NCBI GenBank assembly: GCA_019637225.1
Contig: JAHBWC010000003.1
Location: 1-64,000, forward strand
Direction: 5' to 3'
From: Labilithrix sp.
Lineage (GTDB): Bacteria; Myxococcota_A; Polyangia; Polyangiales; Polyangiaceae
Length of the DNA stretch: 64,000 nt
Below, piece by piece: positions 42,255-51,400 of this stretch. The notes beneath the pieces are model-generated. The model saw only the letters and a program-made list of their open reading frames with translations. It was not told the origin of the DNA and ran no database searches. The number at the start of each line of letters is the position of its first letter. Within the stretch, counting starts at the first letter, position 1. The position numbers and the translations under genes were made by a program.

Positions 42255-45071
42255 ATGTCCGTCTCGACGCGCTCGGTCGCGATCGCGCTCATCCCGGCGG
42301 TGCTCTTCGTCCTGCCGGCGTCGGCCGCGCCCGGAGCGCCCGACGCGGGCCCGCCGTCGGTGCCGACGGCGTTCTTCTACGGCAAGGACGTGCCCTCGGA
42401 GCTGTTCGCGCACTACGACCGCGTGGTCGTCGAGCCCGATCACGTGAGGTCGGTGCCGAGCTCGCCGCGCGCGGAGGTCTTCGCGTACGTCTCGGTGGGA
42501 GAGGTCCACCCTTCGCGCGCGTGGCACAAGGACGTCCCGAAGCGCCTCTTCCTCGGGCGCAACGACGCGTGGGGCAGCGACGTGGTCGACACGCGGAGCC
42601 GCGAGTGGGCCACCTTCCTGCTCGATCGCGTGGTCGAGCCGCTCTGGGCGCGCGGCTATCGAGGCTTCTTCCTCGACACGCTCGACAGCTACGAGCGCCA
42701 CACGGCCAGCGCCGCAGATCGCGCCGAGCACGCGCGCGCGATCGCCCGCATCATCGTCGCGCTCCAGGAGCGGCACCCGAGCGTGAAGGTGGTCCTCAAC
42801 CGCGGCTTCGACGTCCTCGCTCACGCGCCGCGCGTCGACGGCCTCGTCGTCGAGTCGCTCTTCTCGACGTGCGACGCGAGGGGCGGCGGGGGCTGTCGGC
42901 CCGTGGCCGCGGCGGAGACCGAGGCTCTCCTCCGTCGCCTGCGCGAGGTGCGGTCGCGCAGGCGCGTCCCGATCGCGGTGATCGACTACGCGCCGGCGCG
43001 CGATCGCGCGGAGCGCCGCGCGCTGGCGAGGCGCATCGCCGAGCTCGGCTTCGATCCCTGGGTGTCGACGCCCGCGCTCGACGAGGTCGGCGTCGGCCAT
43101 GTCGAGATCGTCCCCCGCCGCATCCTCCTCCTCTACAAGAGCAACAGCGAGGGGTACCTCGGCGTCCATGACGCGTCCGTGCTCATCGCGCCCGTGCTCG
43201 AGTGGTACGGGTACGCGGTCGACTACGCGGACGTCCGGCGTCCGCTCCCGGAGGGGAAGCTCGCCGGTCGCTACGCCGGCGTCGTCACGTTGCTCCCCGA
43301 GGGGGTCGACGCGAAGGACCCGTACCGAGCGTGGCTCCTCGCGCAGATGTCCGCCGGCCTTCGCGTCGCGTTCGTCGAGGGGTTCGGCTTCGACGCCGAC
43401 GCGCGCTTCCTCGCGCGGCTCGGCCTCACACCCGCGAGTCCGACCGCCGCGGGGCCCGTGCGGATCGTCTCGGCGAGCGCTCACTTCGGCTTCGAGGCGC
43501 CGGCGCGCCCGCGGCTTCACGAGCGGCCGCCGGTGGTGGCGGCCTCCGCCGACGTGCGGTCGCTCCTGCGCGTGACGGACGCAGCGGGCGCGACGTGGGA
43601 CGGCGCGGTCCTCGGACCGTGGGGCGGGGCGGCGTTCATGCCCTACGTGATCGAGGAGCGGCTCGAGCAGGAGCGTCGCTGGATCCTCGACCCCTTCGCG
43701 TTCGTGCGGGACGCGCTGGCGCTCGAGCCGATCCCGGCGCCCGACGTCACGACCGAGGCGGGGCGCCGGATCTTGACCGCGCACCTCGACGGTGACGCCT
43801 TCGTGAGCCGCGTGGAGCGCCCCGGCGCGCCCTTCACCGCCGAGGTCGTGCTGAGCGAGGTGCTCGAGCGCCATCGCATCCCGCACACGGTCTCGATCGT
43901 GGAGGGCGAGGTCGGACCGACGGGCATGTACCCCGAGCACACCGAGAAGCTCGAGGCGTTCGCGCGCAGGATCTTCGCGCTCCCGCACGTCGAGATGGCG
44001 TCGCACACGTACAGCCATCCCTTCGAGTGGGAGGACGCCGAAGCGGGGCGTCGCGGCGGGCACGTGCCTCACCTGGCGATCCCCGGCTACACGTTCGATC
44101 TCCAGCGCGATCTGGCCGGGTCCGTCGCGTACATCGACAAGCTCGCTCCGCGCGGCAAGCGCGTGAAGGTCCTCCTCTGGTCGGGGAACTGCTCGCCGAG
44201 CCAGCGCGCCGTCGCGACGTCGAAGGAGCTCGGCCTCTTCAACGTGAACGGCGGCGGCTCGACGCGCACGCGTGACCTGCCGTCGCTGACGCGCGGCACG
44301 GCGATGGGGATCCCGAAGGGTGATGGCGCGTACCAAGTCTTCGCGCCGGTCGAGAACGAAAACGTCTACACGAACGACTGGCTCGGACCGTTCGACGGGT
44401 ACCGGCACGCGATCGAGACCTTCGAGCTGAACGACGCACCACGGCGCCTCGGCATCATCAGCATCTACTACCACTTCTACTCGGCGGCGAAGGCGGCCTC
44501 GCTCCGCGCGCTCGAGCAGGTGTACGCGTGGGCGCTCGCGCAGGAGACGACGCCGCTCTTCCTCAGCGAGTATGCGGCCAAGGTGCTCGCGTTCCAGGAG
44601 GTGAGCCTCGCGCGGCGCGTGGGCTCGGGCGCGTGGGAGCTCGGCGGGCTCGGCGAGCTCCGCACCGTGCGCGCGGACCCGGCGCTCGGATGGCCCGACC
44701 TCGCACAGAGCGCCGGGGTCGCCGGCGTGCGCGACGCGCGGCAGGGACGCTTCGTGCACCTGACGGACGAGCGCGAGCGAGGCGTCGCGGTGCTCGCGTT
44801 CGGCCCTTCGGCGCCGGCGGGACCTCGCCTCGTCCACGCCAACGGCCGTGCGCGACGCTGGCATGTGCGCGAAGGCGGCCGGGCGTCGATCCGCGTCGCG
44901 GGCAACGTCCCGCTCGAGCTCGAGATCGCCGGCGCCGCGCCCTGCGTGCTCACCGTCGCGGGCAGACGCCACACGGGGACGCTCCAGCCCGCGGTGGCCG
45001 GCGGCCGCTTCGTGACGCGCTTTCGGCTGCCGGCGACCGACACGGGGGAGGCGGACGTTGAGTGCCGCTGA
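42255..45071 (+). CDS. pelA: PelA, Pel hydrolase/deacetylase (938 aa)
   Basis: Signal peptide (MSVSTRSVAIALIPAVLFVLPASA). The N-terminal GH166-type TIM barrel has FYGKDVPSELFAHYDRVVVEPDHV and the catalytic-site strand LVVESLF with Glu200, equivalent to the essential Glu of Pseudomonas PelA. The C-terminal CE18 deacetylase has TAHLDGDAF (Asp512, Asp514) and ASHTYSHPFEWE with His584 and His588, the metal ligands, in the same His-x3-His spacing. The total length agrees with the 948 aa of Pseudomonas PelA, so the gene is intact. It removes acetyl groups from GalNAc residues and can cleave the chain. ATG 42255 is chosen because it gives the signal peptide and leaves the inverted repeat upstream. 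Its end overlaps the following TPR gene. Confidence 0.94.
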   Translation: MSVSTRSVAIALIPAVLFVLPASAAPGAPDAGPPSVPTAFFYGKDVPSELFAHYDRVVVEPDHVRSVPSSPRAEVFAYVSVGEVHPSRAWHKDVPKRLFLGRNDAWGSDVVDTRSREWATFLLDRVVEPLWARGYRGFFLDTLDSYERHTASAADRAEHARAIARIIVALQERHPSVKVVLNRGFDVLAHAPRVDGLVVESLFSTCDARGGGGCRPVAAAETEALLRRLREVRSRRRVPIAVIDYAPARDRAERRALARRIAELGFDPWVSTPALDEVGVGHVEIVPRRILLLYKSNSEGYLGVHDASVLIAPVLEWYGYAVDYADVRRPLPEGKLAGRYAGVVTLLPEGVDAKDPYRAWLLAQMSAGLRVAFVEGFGFDADARFLARLGLTPASPTAAGPVRIVSASAHFGFEAPARPRLHERPPVVAASADVRSLLRVTDAAGATWDGAVLGPWGGAAFMPYVIEERLEQERRWILDPFAFVRDALALEPIPAPDVTTEAGRRILTAHLDGDAFVSRVERPGAPFTAEVVLSEVLERHRIPHTVSIVEGEVGPTGMYPEHTEKLEAFARRIFALPHVEMASHTYSHPFEWEDAEAGRRGGHVPHLAIPGYTFDLQRDLAGSVAYIDKLAPRGKRVKVLLWSGNCSPSQRAVATSKELGLFNVNGGGSTRTRDLPSLTRGTAMGIPKGDGAYQVFAPVENENVYTNDWLGPFDGYRHAIETFELNDAPRRLGIISIYYHFYSAAKAASLRALEQVYAWALAQETTPLFLSEYAAKVLAFQEVSLARRVGSGAWELGGLGELRTVRADPALGWPDLAQSAGVAGVRDARQGRFVHLTDERERGVAVLAFGPSAPAGPRLVHANGRARRWHVREGGRASIRVAGNVPLELEIAGAAPCVLTVAGRRHTGTLQPAVAGGRFVTRFRLPATDTGEADVECR

Positions 45072-46152
45072 TCTCGACACGTCGCGCCGCGGCGTCTTCG
45101 CCGGCGCGCCGATGCTCCTCGGCGTGGCGTTCGTGATGGGCGTCGTGCTCGCCGTCGTCTTCCCGACGGGGCACGAGTTCGCGGCGCTCGCGGGCAAGCA
45201 CCGCGTGGACGCGTACTCGATCGCCTACCTCTCGGTGCTCACCCGAGCGAAGCGCGACGACGGACACCTCCGCCTCGTGTACGCGCGGCAGCTCGCGTCC
45301 CTCGGCCGCTGGGACGCTGCGCTCGCCGAGCTCGACCGCGAGACCTTCGCGCCCGCCTTGGTCGGCGACGCGGAGGGCCTCCGTCTCGAGCTGATGCTCG
45401 CCCGCGCGTACGCCCTCGATCCGACGTCTGTTGCGCGCCGCGCGGCGCTCGACGCGGTCCACGACGAGCTCCGGAGGCTCCGAGGACGCTCGTGGCCTCC
45501 GTCCCGCGCGCGCGAGCTCGGCGCGCTCGCCCTCGAGCTCGAGGACCCCGGGCTCGCCGCGCGGTACTTCCTCGCGGCGGCCGAAGCCGAGCCGAGCCGC
45601 TCGGCGCGCGCAGCGACGTTGGCCGACGCAGGGCGATGGCTCCGCGCGGCCGGCGACGACGCAGCCGCGAGCGAGTGCCTTCGCCGCGCCGCCGAGACGA
45701 CCGACGACCCCGAGCGAGAGGTCGTCTACGTCACCGCCCGCGCCGGCGCGCTGGAGGCAGGGGGCCGCCCCTGCGACGCCGCCCGCGCCCTCCTGCCGTT
45801 CGCCGTCTCCGCGAACGACGTCGCGCTCGTCACGAGGGCGGCGACCCTCGCGACGTCGTGCGGCGACGTCCGTGAGGCGAAGATGCTCGGCCGCCGGATC
45901 CTCGCGCTCGCGCCGGACGACGAGGCCTCGATGCGCGCGCAGGTCGGGCGCGAGCTCGCCGCGGGCGATCCCCCTGGAGCGCTCGTGCTCCTCCGGCGCC
46001 TCGTGAAGTCCCGGCCGGAGGACGGCGACCTACGCTTGACCACCGCGCGCGTGGCGGAGTGGTCCGGTCAACCGCAGGTCGCGCTCGAGCACTGGCTCTT
46101 CCTCGTATCGACGGGCCGGATCGCCGCGCCCACGCGAGCGGCGCGCCGATGA
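45058..46152 (+). CDS. Inner-membrane TPR protein resembling the N-terminal part of PelB (364 aa)
   Basis: One membrane helix (PMLLGVAFVMGVVLAVVFP, residues about 18-36) is followed by GKHRVDAYSIAYLSVLTRAKRDDGHLRLVYARQLASLGRWDAAL. This is the PelB N-terminal pattern of a membrane anchor leading straight into TPR repeats that count polymer or chain partners in the periplasm. Further TPRs run to the end. There is no signal peptidase site and no beta-barrel. The TTG start at 45058 follows GGGGGAGG, overlaps the pelA stop by 14 bp and suggests translational coupling. Together with the 912-aa barrel protein it would total about 1276 aa, close to a one-piece PelB. The name pelB-N is inference from order and pattern. 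Confidence 0.72.
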   Translation: MSAADLDTSRRGVFAGAPMLLGVAFVMGVVLAVVFPTGHEFAALAGKHRVDAYSIAYLSVLTRAKRDDGHLRLVYARQLASLGRWDAALAELDRETFAPALVGDAEGLRLELMLARAYALDPTSVARRAALDAVHDELRRLRGRSWPPSRARELGALALELEDPGLAARYFLAAAEAEPSRSARAATLADAGRWLRAAGDDAAASECLRRAAETTDDPEREVVYVTARAGALEAGGRPCDAARALLPFAVSANDVALVTRAATLATSCGDVREAKMLGRRILALAPDDEASMRAQVGRELAAGDPPGALVLLRRLVKSRPEDGDLRLTTARVAEWSGQPQVALEHWLFLVSTGRIAAPTRAARR

Positions 46153-46155
46153 GCG

Positions 46156-46177
46156 CCGCTCGCCGTCGCGCGAGCGG
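46156..46177 (+). terminator. Short stem-loop after the PelB-N-like gene
   Basis: CCGCTCG (46156-46162) pairs with CGAGCGG (46171-46177) around an 8-nt loop, four bases past the stop codon. No U-run follows. It could reduce readthrough into the two glycosidase-like genes, or be mere base composition. Confidence 0.3.
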
Positions 46178-46229
46178 GACATCGTGACCGATTGCGCCCG
46201 TCGCCGGCCGACACAAGCTGTGGCGCGCG

Positions 46230-48455
46230 ATGCGGGGGAGAAGCGGTCGCGTGGCTCGGATCTCAGCGCCGGCGCGCCTTGGCCGTCGCGCGCTCTTCGA
46301 GGGCGTGCTCGGCTTCGGGGTCGCGCCGGCGCTCGGTGGCGTCGTGGCGAGCCTCGGAGGGTGCGCTCGCGAGGACGACGTGCCGAAGGCCGACCCGCCC
46401 GGCTCCGGTTGGATGAGGTATGCACGCATCGCCGGCCTCGACCTGAGCGATCCCGATTTCGACGCCGCGCCCGCGCTCGACGCCGCCGTGCGCGCGGGGG
46501 TGAGCGTCATCGAGGGAGACAGCATCCTGTCGGACTACGCGAGCGACGCGACGTTCGACCTCGAGGTCCGACGCATCGCCGAGTACGCGCGGAGCTGCCA
46601 CGCCCGGAACCTGAAGCTCGTCTGGTACTACCCGTGCCTCGAGGTCGTCACGCCGGACGGCGAGAAGCCGGGCGTTCGGTCGCTCTACAAGGACCACCCG
46701 GACTGGGTGCAGGTGAGCATCGACCGCCGGCCGAACGTCTTCTACGGGAGCAAGGAGCACTGGGTCGACCCGTTCGCCGAGAGCGCGTGGCTCTGCCACA
46801 ACTCCGGCTACCGCGAGTACTTCTTCGAGCGCATTCGCAAGCTCGCGGGGGCCGGCCTCGACGGCTTGTGGATCGACGTGCCGCTGTTCATGGACACGGT
46901 GCTCCGCTGGACGTGCCTGAACCGCGCCTGCCTCGACAAGTTCCGCGCGGACACGGGGCTCTCCGCCGAGAGCATGCTCGAGGACTGGAGCGATCCGGTC
47001 TTTCGCACGTGGGTCTACTGGCGCCACGAGGAGCTCACGCGCTTCTGCATGGAGATCCTCGCGGTCGCGCGCAGCGTGACGCCCGACTTCGAGATCGTGT
47101 TCGAGACGGTGACGATGGATACCGACATCGCGACGGTCCAGGGGCTCGACGCGAGCTTCCGGACCTTCGAGCTGAGCAAGCCGCTGGCGTCGGCGGAGGC
47201 CCTCGTGCTCGCCGAGCGGATCGACCGCGTCTGGGAGCTCGACTCGGTGAGCAACATGTTCGGGATGCGTCCGGCGCTCGCGGACGACTGGCTGTGCAAG
47301 GTCCGCGGCGCGAAGTTCGCGCGGGGCTGCGATCGCCCGCGGCCGTCGTGGGTCTTCAGCTACGGCGCGGAGGAGCCCGACGCGGGCCTCGCGATGTCGC
47401 TCCTGTGCGCCACCGGCTGCAATCCGTACGAGACGAAGACCCCCGAGATGACGACCACCGTCGGCGCCGCGTTTCGCGCTCGCATGTTCCAGTTCATCCG
47501 GCGGCACGCGGAGCTGCTCTTCGACGCCGAGCCGTCGGCGACGGTGGGCGTCCTGCACTCGTCGTCGAGCCGCGACTACGTCGATCGCGGGCCGGTGGAC
47601 ACGGCGTTCTTCGTGAGCGCGGTGAACGAGGTCGAGCATCGCGAGGTCTACGCGGCGGACAAGTCCTTCTTCTGGGGGGCGTCCCTGCGCGACCGGACCT
47701 ACTGCGGCGACTACGGCGGAGCGGTGAAGGCGCTCTCGCACCTCCACGTGCCGTTCGCGATCGTCCCCCTGCAGACGATCACCGCGGCCGACGAGGCGTA
47801 CCTCCGGTCGTTCCGGCTCCTCGTCGTGCCGAGCCTCCAGCACGTGAGCGACCTCCACGCGGAGATGCTCGTCCGATACGTCGCCTCGGGAGGTCGGCTG
47901 CTCGTCCTCGGGCAGGCGCCGGGGCACGGCGACCAGCTCGGCTCCCCGCGTCCGGAGGCCACGCGGCTCGACCGGCGGCTCGGCTTCGACGCGGCCGGCG
48001 GAGCGGTCTCGATCGGCGGCAAGGTGATCTACGAACCGGCGCTCCTCGGGCGGGAGTACCTGCTCCGCGAGGACGCTCAGGCGCTCGCGGTCTTCGAGGC
48101 CGCGGTTGAGGACGCGGGGGCGAGGCGCGTCACGATCGACCGGCGCGAGCACCCTCACGTCCACGTGGAGCTCGCGAGGCACGCCGGTCGCTGGGTGTTG
48201 CACCTCGTGAGCTACGCGGGAGCGCCCGCCGCGCTCGCGGTGAAGCCGGGGGCGCCGGCCGCGTATCCCTTCGAGCACGACTACGCGATCGTCCGGCGTG
48301 ACGTCACGGTCGAGGTGACTGTGCCGGAGGCGATCAAGGGCGCGACGTTCCTCTCGCCGGACAGGCAGTTCGACGCCGCGGAGGCGCGGTGGCTCGGCGG
48401 CGGGAAGGTCCGGGTGCCCCTGTTCCAGTACTCCGTCGTCGTCCTGGAGACCTGA
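46230..48455 (+). CDS. Glycoside-hydrolase-like lipoprotein, TIM barrel plus beta-galactosidase-trimerisation-like domain (741 aa)
   Basis: N-terminus with twin Arg (GRRALFEG), a hydrophobic core and lipobox LGGC (Cys45) suggests a Tat- or Sec-exported lipoprotein. Residues about 62-420 look like a TIM barrel: MRYARIAGLDLS, KLVWYYPCLEV and GLDGLWIDVPLF with Asp216 at the end of a strand. Residues 440-590 (VGVLHSSSSRDYVDRG, VKALSHLHVPFAIVP and FRLLVVPSLQHVSDLHAEMLVRYV through GGRLLVLG) match the amidotransferase-like trimerisation domain of GH42 beta-galactosidases. A beta-sandwich follows. The paralogous gene begins four bases downstream. The catalytic acids and substrate are not established; in the pel locus it plausibly cuts Pel or a related aminosugar polymer. 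Confidence 0.68.
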   Translation: MRGRSGRVARISAPARLGRRALFEGVLGFGVAPALGGVVASLGGCAREDDVPKADPPGSGWMRYARIAGLDLSDPDFDAAPALDAAVRAGVSVIEGDSILSDYASDATFDLEVRRIAEYARSCHARNLKLVWYYPCLEVVTPDGEKPGVRSLYKDHPDWVQVSIDRRPNVFYGSKEHWVDPFAESAWLCHNSGYREYFFERIRKLAGAGLDGLWIDVPLFMDTVLRWTCLNRACLDKFRADTGLSAESMLEDWSDPVFRTWVYWRHEELTRFCMEILAVARSVTPDFEIVFETVTMDTDIATVQGLDASFRTFELSKPLASAEALVLAERIDRVWELDSVSNMFGMRPALADDWLCKVRGAKFARGCDRPRPSWVFSYGAEEPDAGLAMSLLCATGCNPYETKTPEMTTTVGAAFRARMFQFIRRHAELLFDAEPSATVGVLHSSSSRDYVDRGPVDTAFFVSAVNEVEHREVYAADKSFFWGASLRDRTYCGDYGGAVKALSHLHVPFAIVPLQTITAADEAYLRSFRLLVVPSLQHVSDLHAEMLVRYVASGGRLLVLGQAPGHGDQLGSPRPEATRLDRRLGFDAAGGAVSIGGKVIYEPALLGREYLLREDAQALAVFEAAVEDAGARRVTIDRREHPHVHVELARHAGRWVLHLVSYAGAPAALAVKPGAPAAYPFEHDYAIVRRDVTVEVTVPEAIKGATFLSPDRQFDAAEARWLGGGKVRVPLFQYSVVVLET

Positions 48456-48459
48456 CCTG

Positions 48460-51400
48460 ATGGCGCACCGAACCCGCCTCGCGCTCACGCTCACGCTCGC
48501 GCTGTCGCTCCCCTCCGGCTGCTCGGACGACGCGCGGACGGAGGCGCCGATCGCGATGCTCCCGCCCGCGCCGTGGCTCGCGGGGGCGACGTTGGCCGGC
48601 CTCGAGCTCCCGGCCGAGGCGTCGAGCGCCGCTGTCGACCGCGCCCTCGACGAGCTCCACGCCGAGAACGTCTCGGCCGTCGTCCTCCGCTCGCCGATGG
48701 CCGAGCACTACCGCAGCGACGCGGAGCTCGACGTGGACCTCCGGCTCGCGCGCCTCGTCTCCGATCGCGCGCACCGGCGCGGCATGCGGGTCCTCTGGAC
48801 GATGCCGACGCTCGCGCAGCGCGACGCCAGCGGCGAGGTGCCGGCGATCGCGCGCGAGCATCCGGACTGGCTCCAGCTCCCGCTCGAGGCTCGGTTCGAG
48901 AGCGACGGCGCGCTCCTCTGTCCGCTCGGACCGGCGCGCGACTGGCTCCTCGCGCGCGTGCGGAGGGTCGCGCGGAGCGGCGTCGACGGGATCTTGCTCG
49001 AGGCGCCCACGCTCGCGCCTCTCCGCGGCGAGGCCGCGTTGCTCTGCCCCGAGCAGCGAGCGAGGTTCGAGGCCGACACCGGCTTCGGTCTTCCCACGCG
49101 CGTCCCGTGCGACGATCCCTACGCGAGCGTCGACGTCGCGTGCGAGGAGGTCTGGCGTCAGCCGGCGTGGGCGGCGTTCCTCCGGCATCGTCACGTCCTC
49201 GTCGCCGAGCTCGAGGCGGCGATCGCGGACGCCGCGCGCGAGGCGTATCCGGACGTGCTCGCCGTGATCCAGGAGCGCGCGTTCGACACGAACCTCGCGA
49301 CCGATCGCGGCGCCGACGCGACGTTCGCGCGGCAAAAAGACGGGCTGAATCGGCTCTGGGACGTGCCGGTGCCCTCGGGCACGGAGGGGATGCGACGCGC
49401 CACCCCCGACGACTGGATCCAGCGGATCGCGATGCTGAAGCTCGCCCGCGGGGTCGATCGGGAGCGCGCCTCCGTCGCCTCGAGCGCCGGGGCGTCGGAG
49501 TGGGACGCCGGGCTCGCGCTCGGCACGACGTTCGCGGCCCAGGCGAGCCCGTGGGAGCAGAGGAGCGGGATCCCGCACGCCGGAGTCGCGCGCGAGCTCC
49601 GGACGCGTGCGTTCGCGTGGGCCAGAGAGCACCTCCCGGCGATCCAGTCGGCACGATCTGCGGCGCGCGTCGCGGTCATCCAGTCGTCGGCGTCGCGCGA
49701 TCTCGTCGACTTCGGGTACGGCTCCGGGACCTTCGCCTCCGCGATCGCGCCGCTCACCGGCGTGGGGCAACGTCACGTCGTGCGCGACAGTTCGTGGTTC
49801 GCCGCGGACGCGGCCGACGGCGCGGGCGCGCTCGAGGCGGTCGGCGAGCTCCGCGGGATGATCAAGGCGCTCTCGCACCTGCACGTGCCGTTCGACGTCC
49901 TCCCGGCCGAGACGCTCACCGCCGCGGACCTGTCGAAGTACCGCCTCGTCGTGGCTCCCGACGTCGTCGCGGTGAGCGACGCGGCTGCGAACGCGGTGCG
50001 CGAGCTCGTCGCGCGCGGCGGGGCGGCGCTCTCGTCCGGGCTCGGCGTCTGGGCGCGAGACGAGCTCGGCAGGGAGCGACCGGAGCTCGCCGTCGGCGAT
50101 CTCTTCGGGATGACGCGGGCCTCCAACCTCGGCGCCGACGCGACGGCGTCGCGCGCCGCGTGCTCGCACGTGGAGGCGCTCTTCGGACGCCGCTACCTGC
50201 GCTACGGCGACGAGCTCAGCCTCGACCGCATCCGCGACGCGATCGATCGCGCGGAGGCCTCGCCGATCGCGACGGACGCCCCGCGCGACGTCTGGCTCGA
50301 TCTGCTCGAGGGCGACGGCGAGCTCCTCGTCAGCGTGGTCAACCTCACGGGGGCCTCCTCGGCAGGCGGGCAGAGCGCCCCGCTCAGGGTGAAGATCGAC
50401 GTCGAGGTCGCGAGGCGCGTCGCGGGCGCCTCGGTCACGTCCCCCGATCCGGGCGCGCATGATCGCGACGTCGCTGTCGCCTCGCCCGAGCCCGGCGTCG
50501 TCTCGTTCGAGGTCGACGTGTCGGAGTACTCGCTCGTCCGCCTGCGGCTCGGGGCGGAGCCGGTGCGACGGGCTCCGCGCGTCGAGGGCGCGCCGGCGAT
50601 CGCCGCCCTCGGGGAGTCGTCCGGGCTCGCGGGCCACTCGGTGGCGCTGCGCGGCTCGGGCTTCGGCCACGCGGCGGGCACGGTCACCTGGGGAGGGGCG
50701 CCGTGCGTCGTGACCGCGTGGCATCCGGACGCGGTCGCGTGCTGGCTCCCGCACGACGCCGCGCCGGGGACCGCCGACGTCGTGCTCCACCGCGGCGGCG
50801 CGAGCTCGAACGGCGTTGCGTTCACGGTGATCGCGCCCCGGCTGACGGCCTCGCAGCCGATGAAGGACGCCTTCTCGTTCATCAAGACGAAGATGCGGAG
50901 CTCGTTCGGCGGCGTGTTCACCAACTTCAAGGACCGCGTGGACGAGCCGGGGTCGAACGAGGTCTATCCGTACGGCCACCACCAGACGGCAGAGCACCTC
51001 GGGCTCTTCTTGTGGGTCGCCGCCGCGCTCGAGGATCACGCCGCGTTCGAGCAGGCGTTCGCGTTCCTCTCGTCGCGAATGCTGTCGCCGCGGCTCGAGG
51101 TCGTCAACTGGGCGATCGACAAGACCAGCGGCACCCCGATGCTCCACCGCGACGATCCGTCGGGGCCGCTCCTCAACTCGAACGCGCCCCTCGACGATTT
51201 TCGGGTCGTGAACGGCCTCGTCGCCGGCTGGGAGCAGTGGAGAGATCCGCGCTACCGCTGGGCCGCGCTGCGCATCGGCAACGCGCTGCTCGAGACGTCG
51301 ACGACCGTGACGACGGCGCTCCCGGAGTTCCCCGAGGGCGTCGTGGCCTACGCGTACAACTGGCCCGAGGGCAGAGGTCGCGGCGCGACCGACTACGAGG

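Noticed and set aside
46263-48494. 743-codon antisense frame opposite the 741-aa gene
   Set aside because: Shadow frame of the same kind; no motif.
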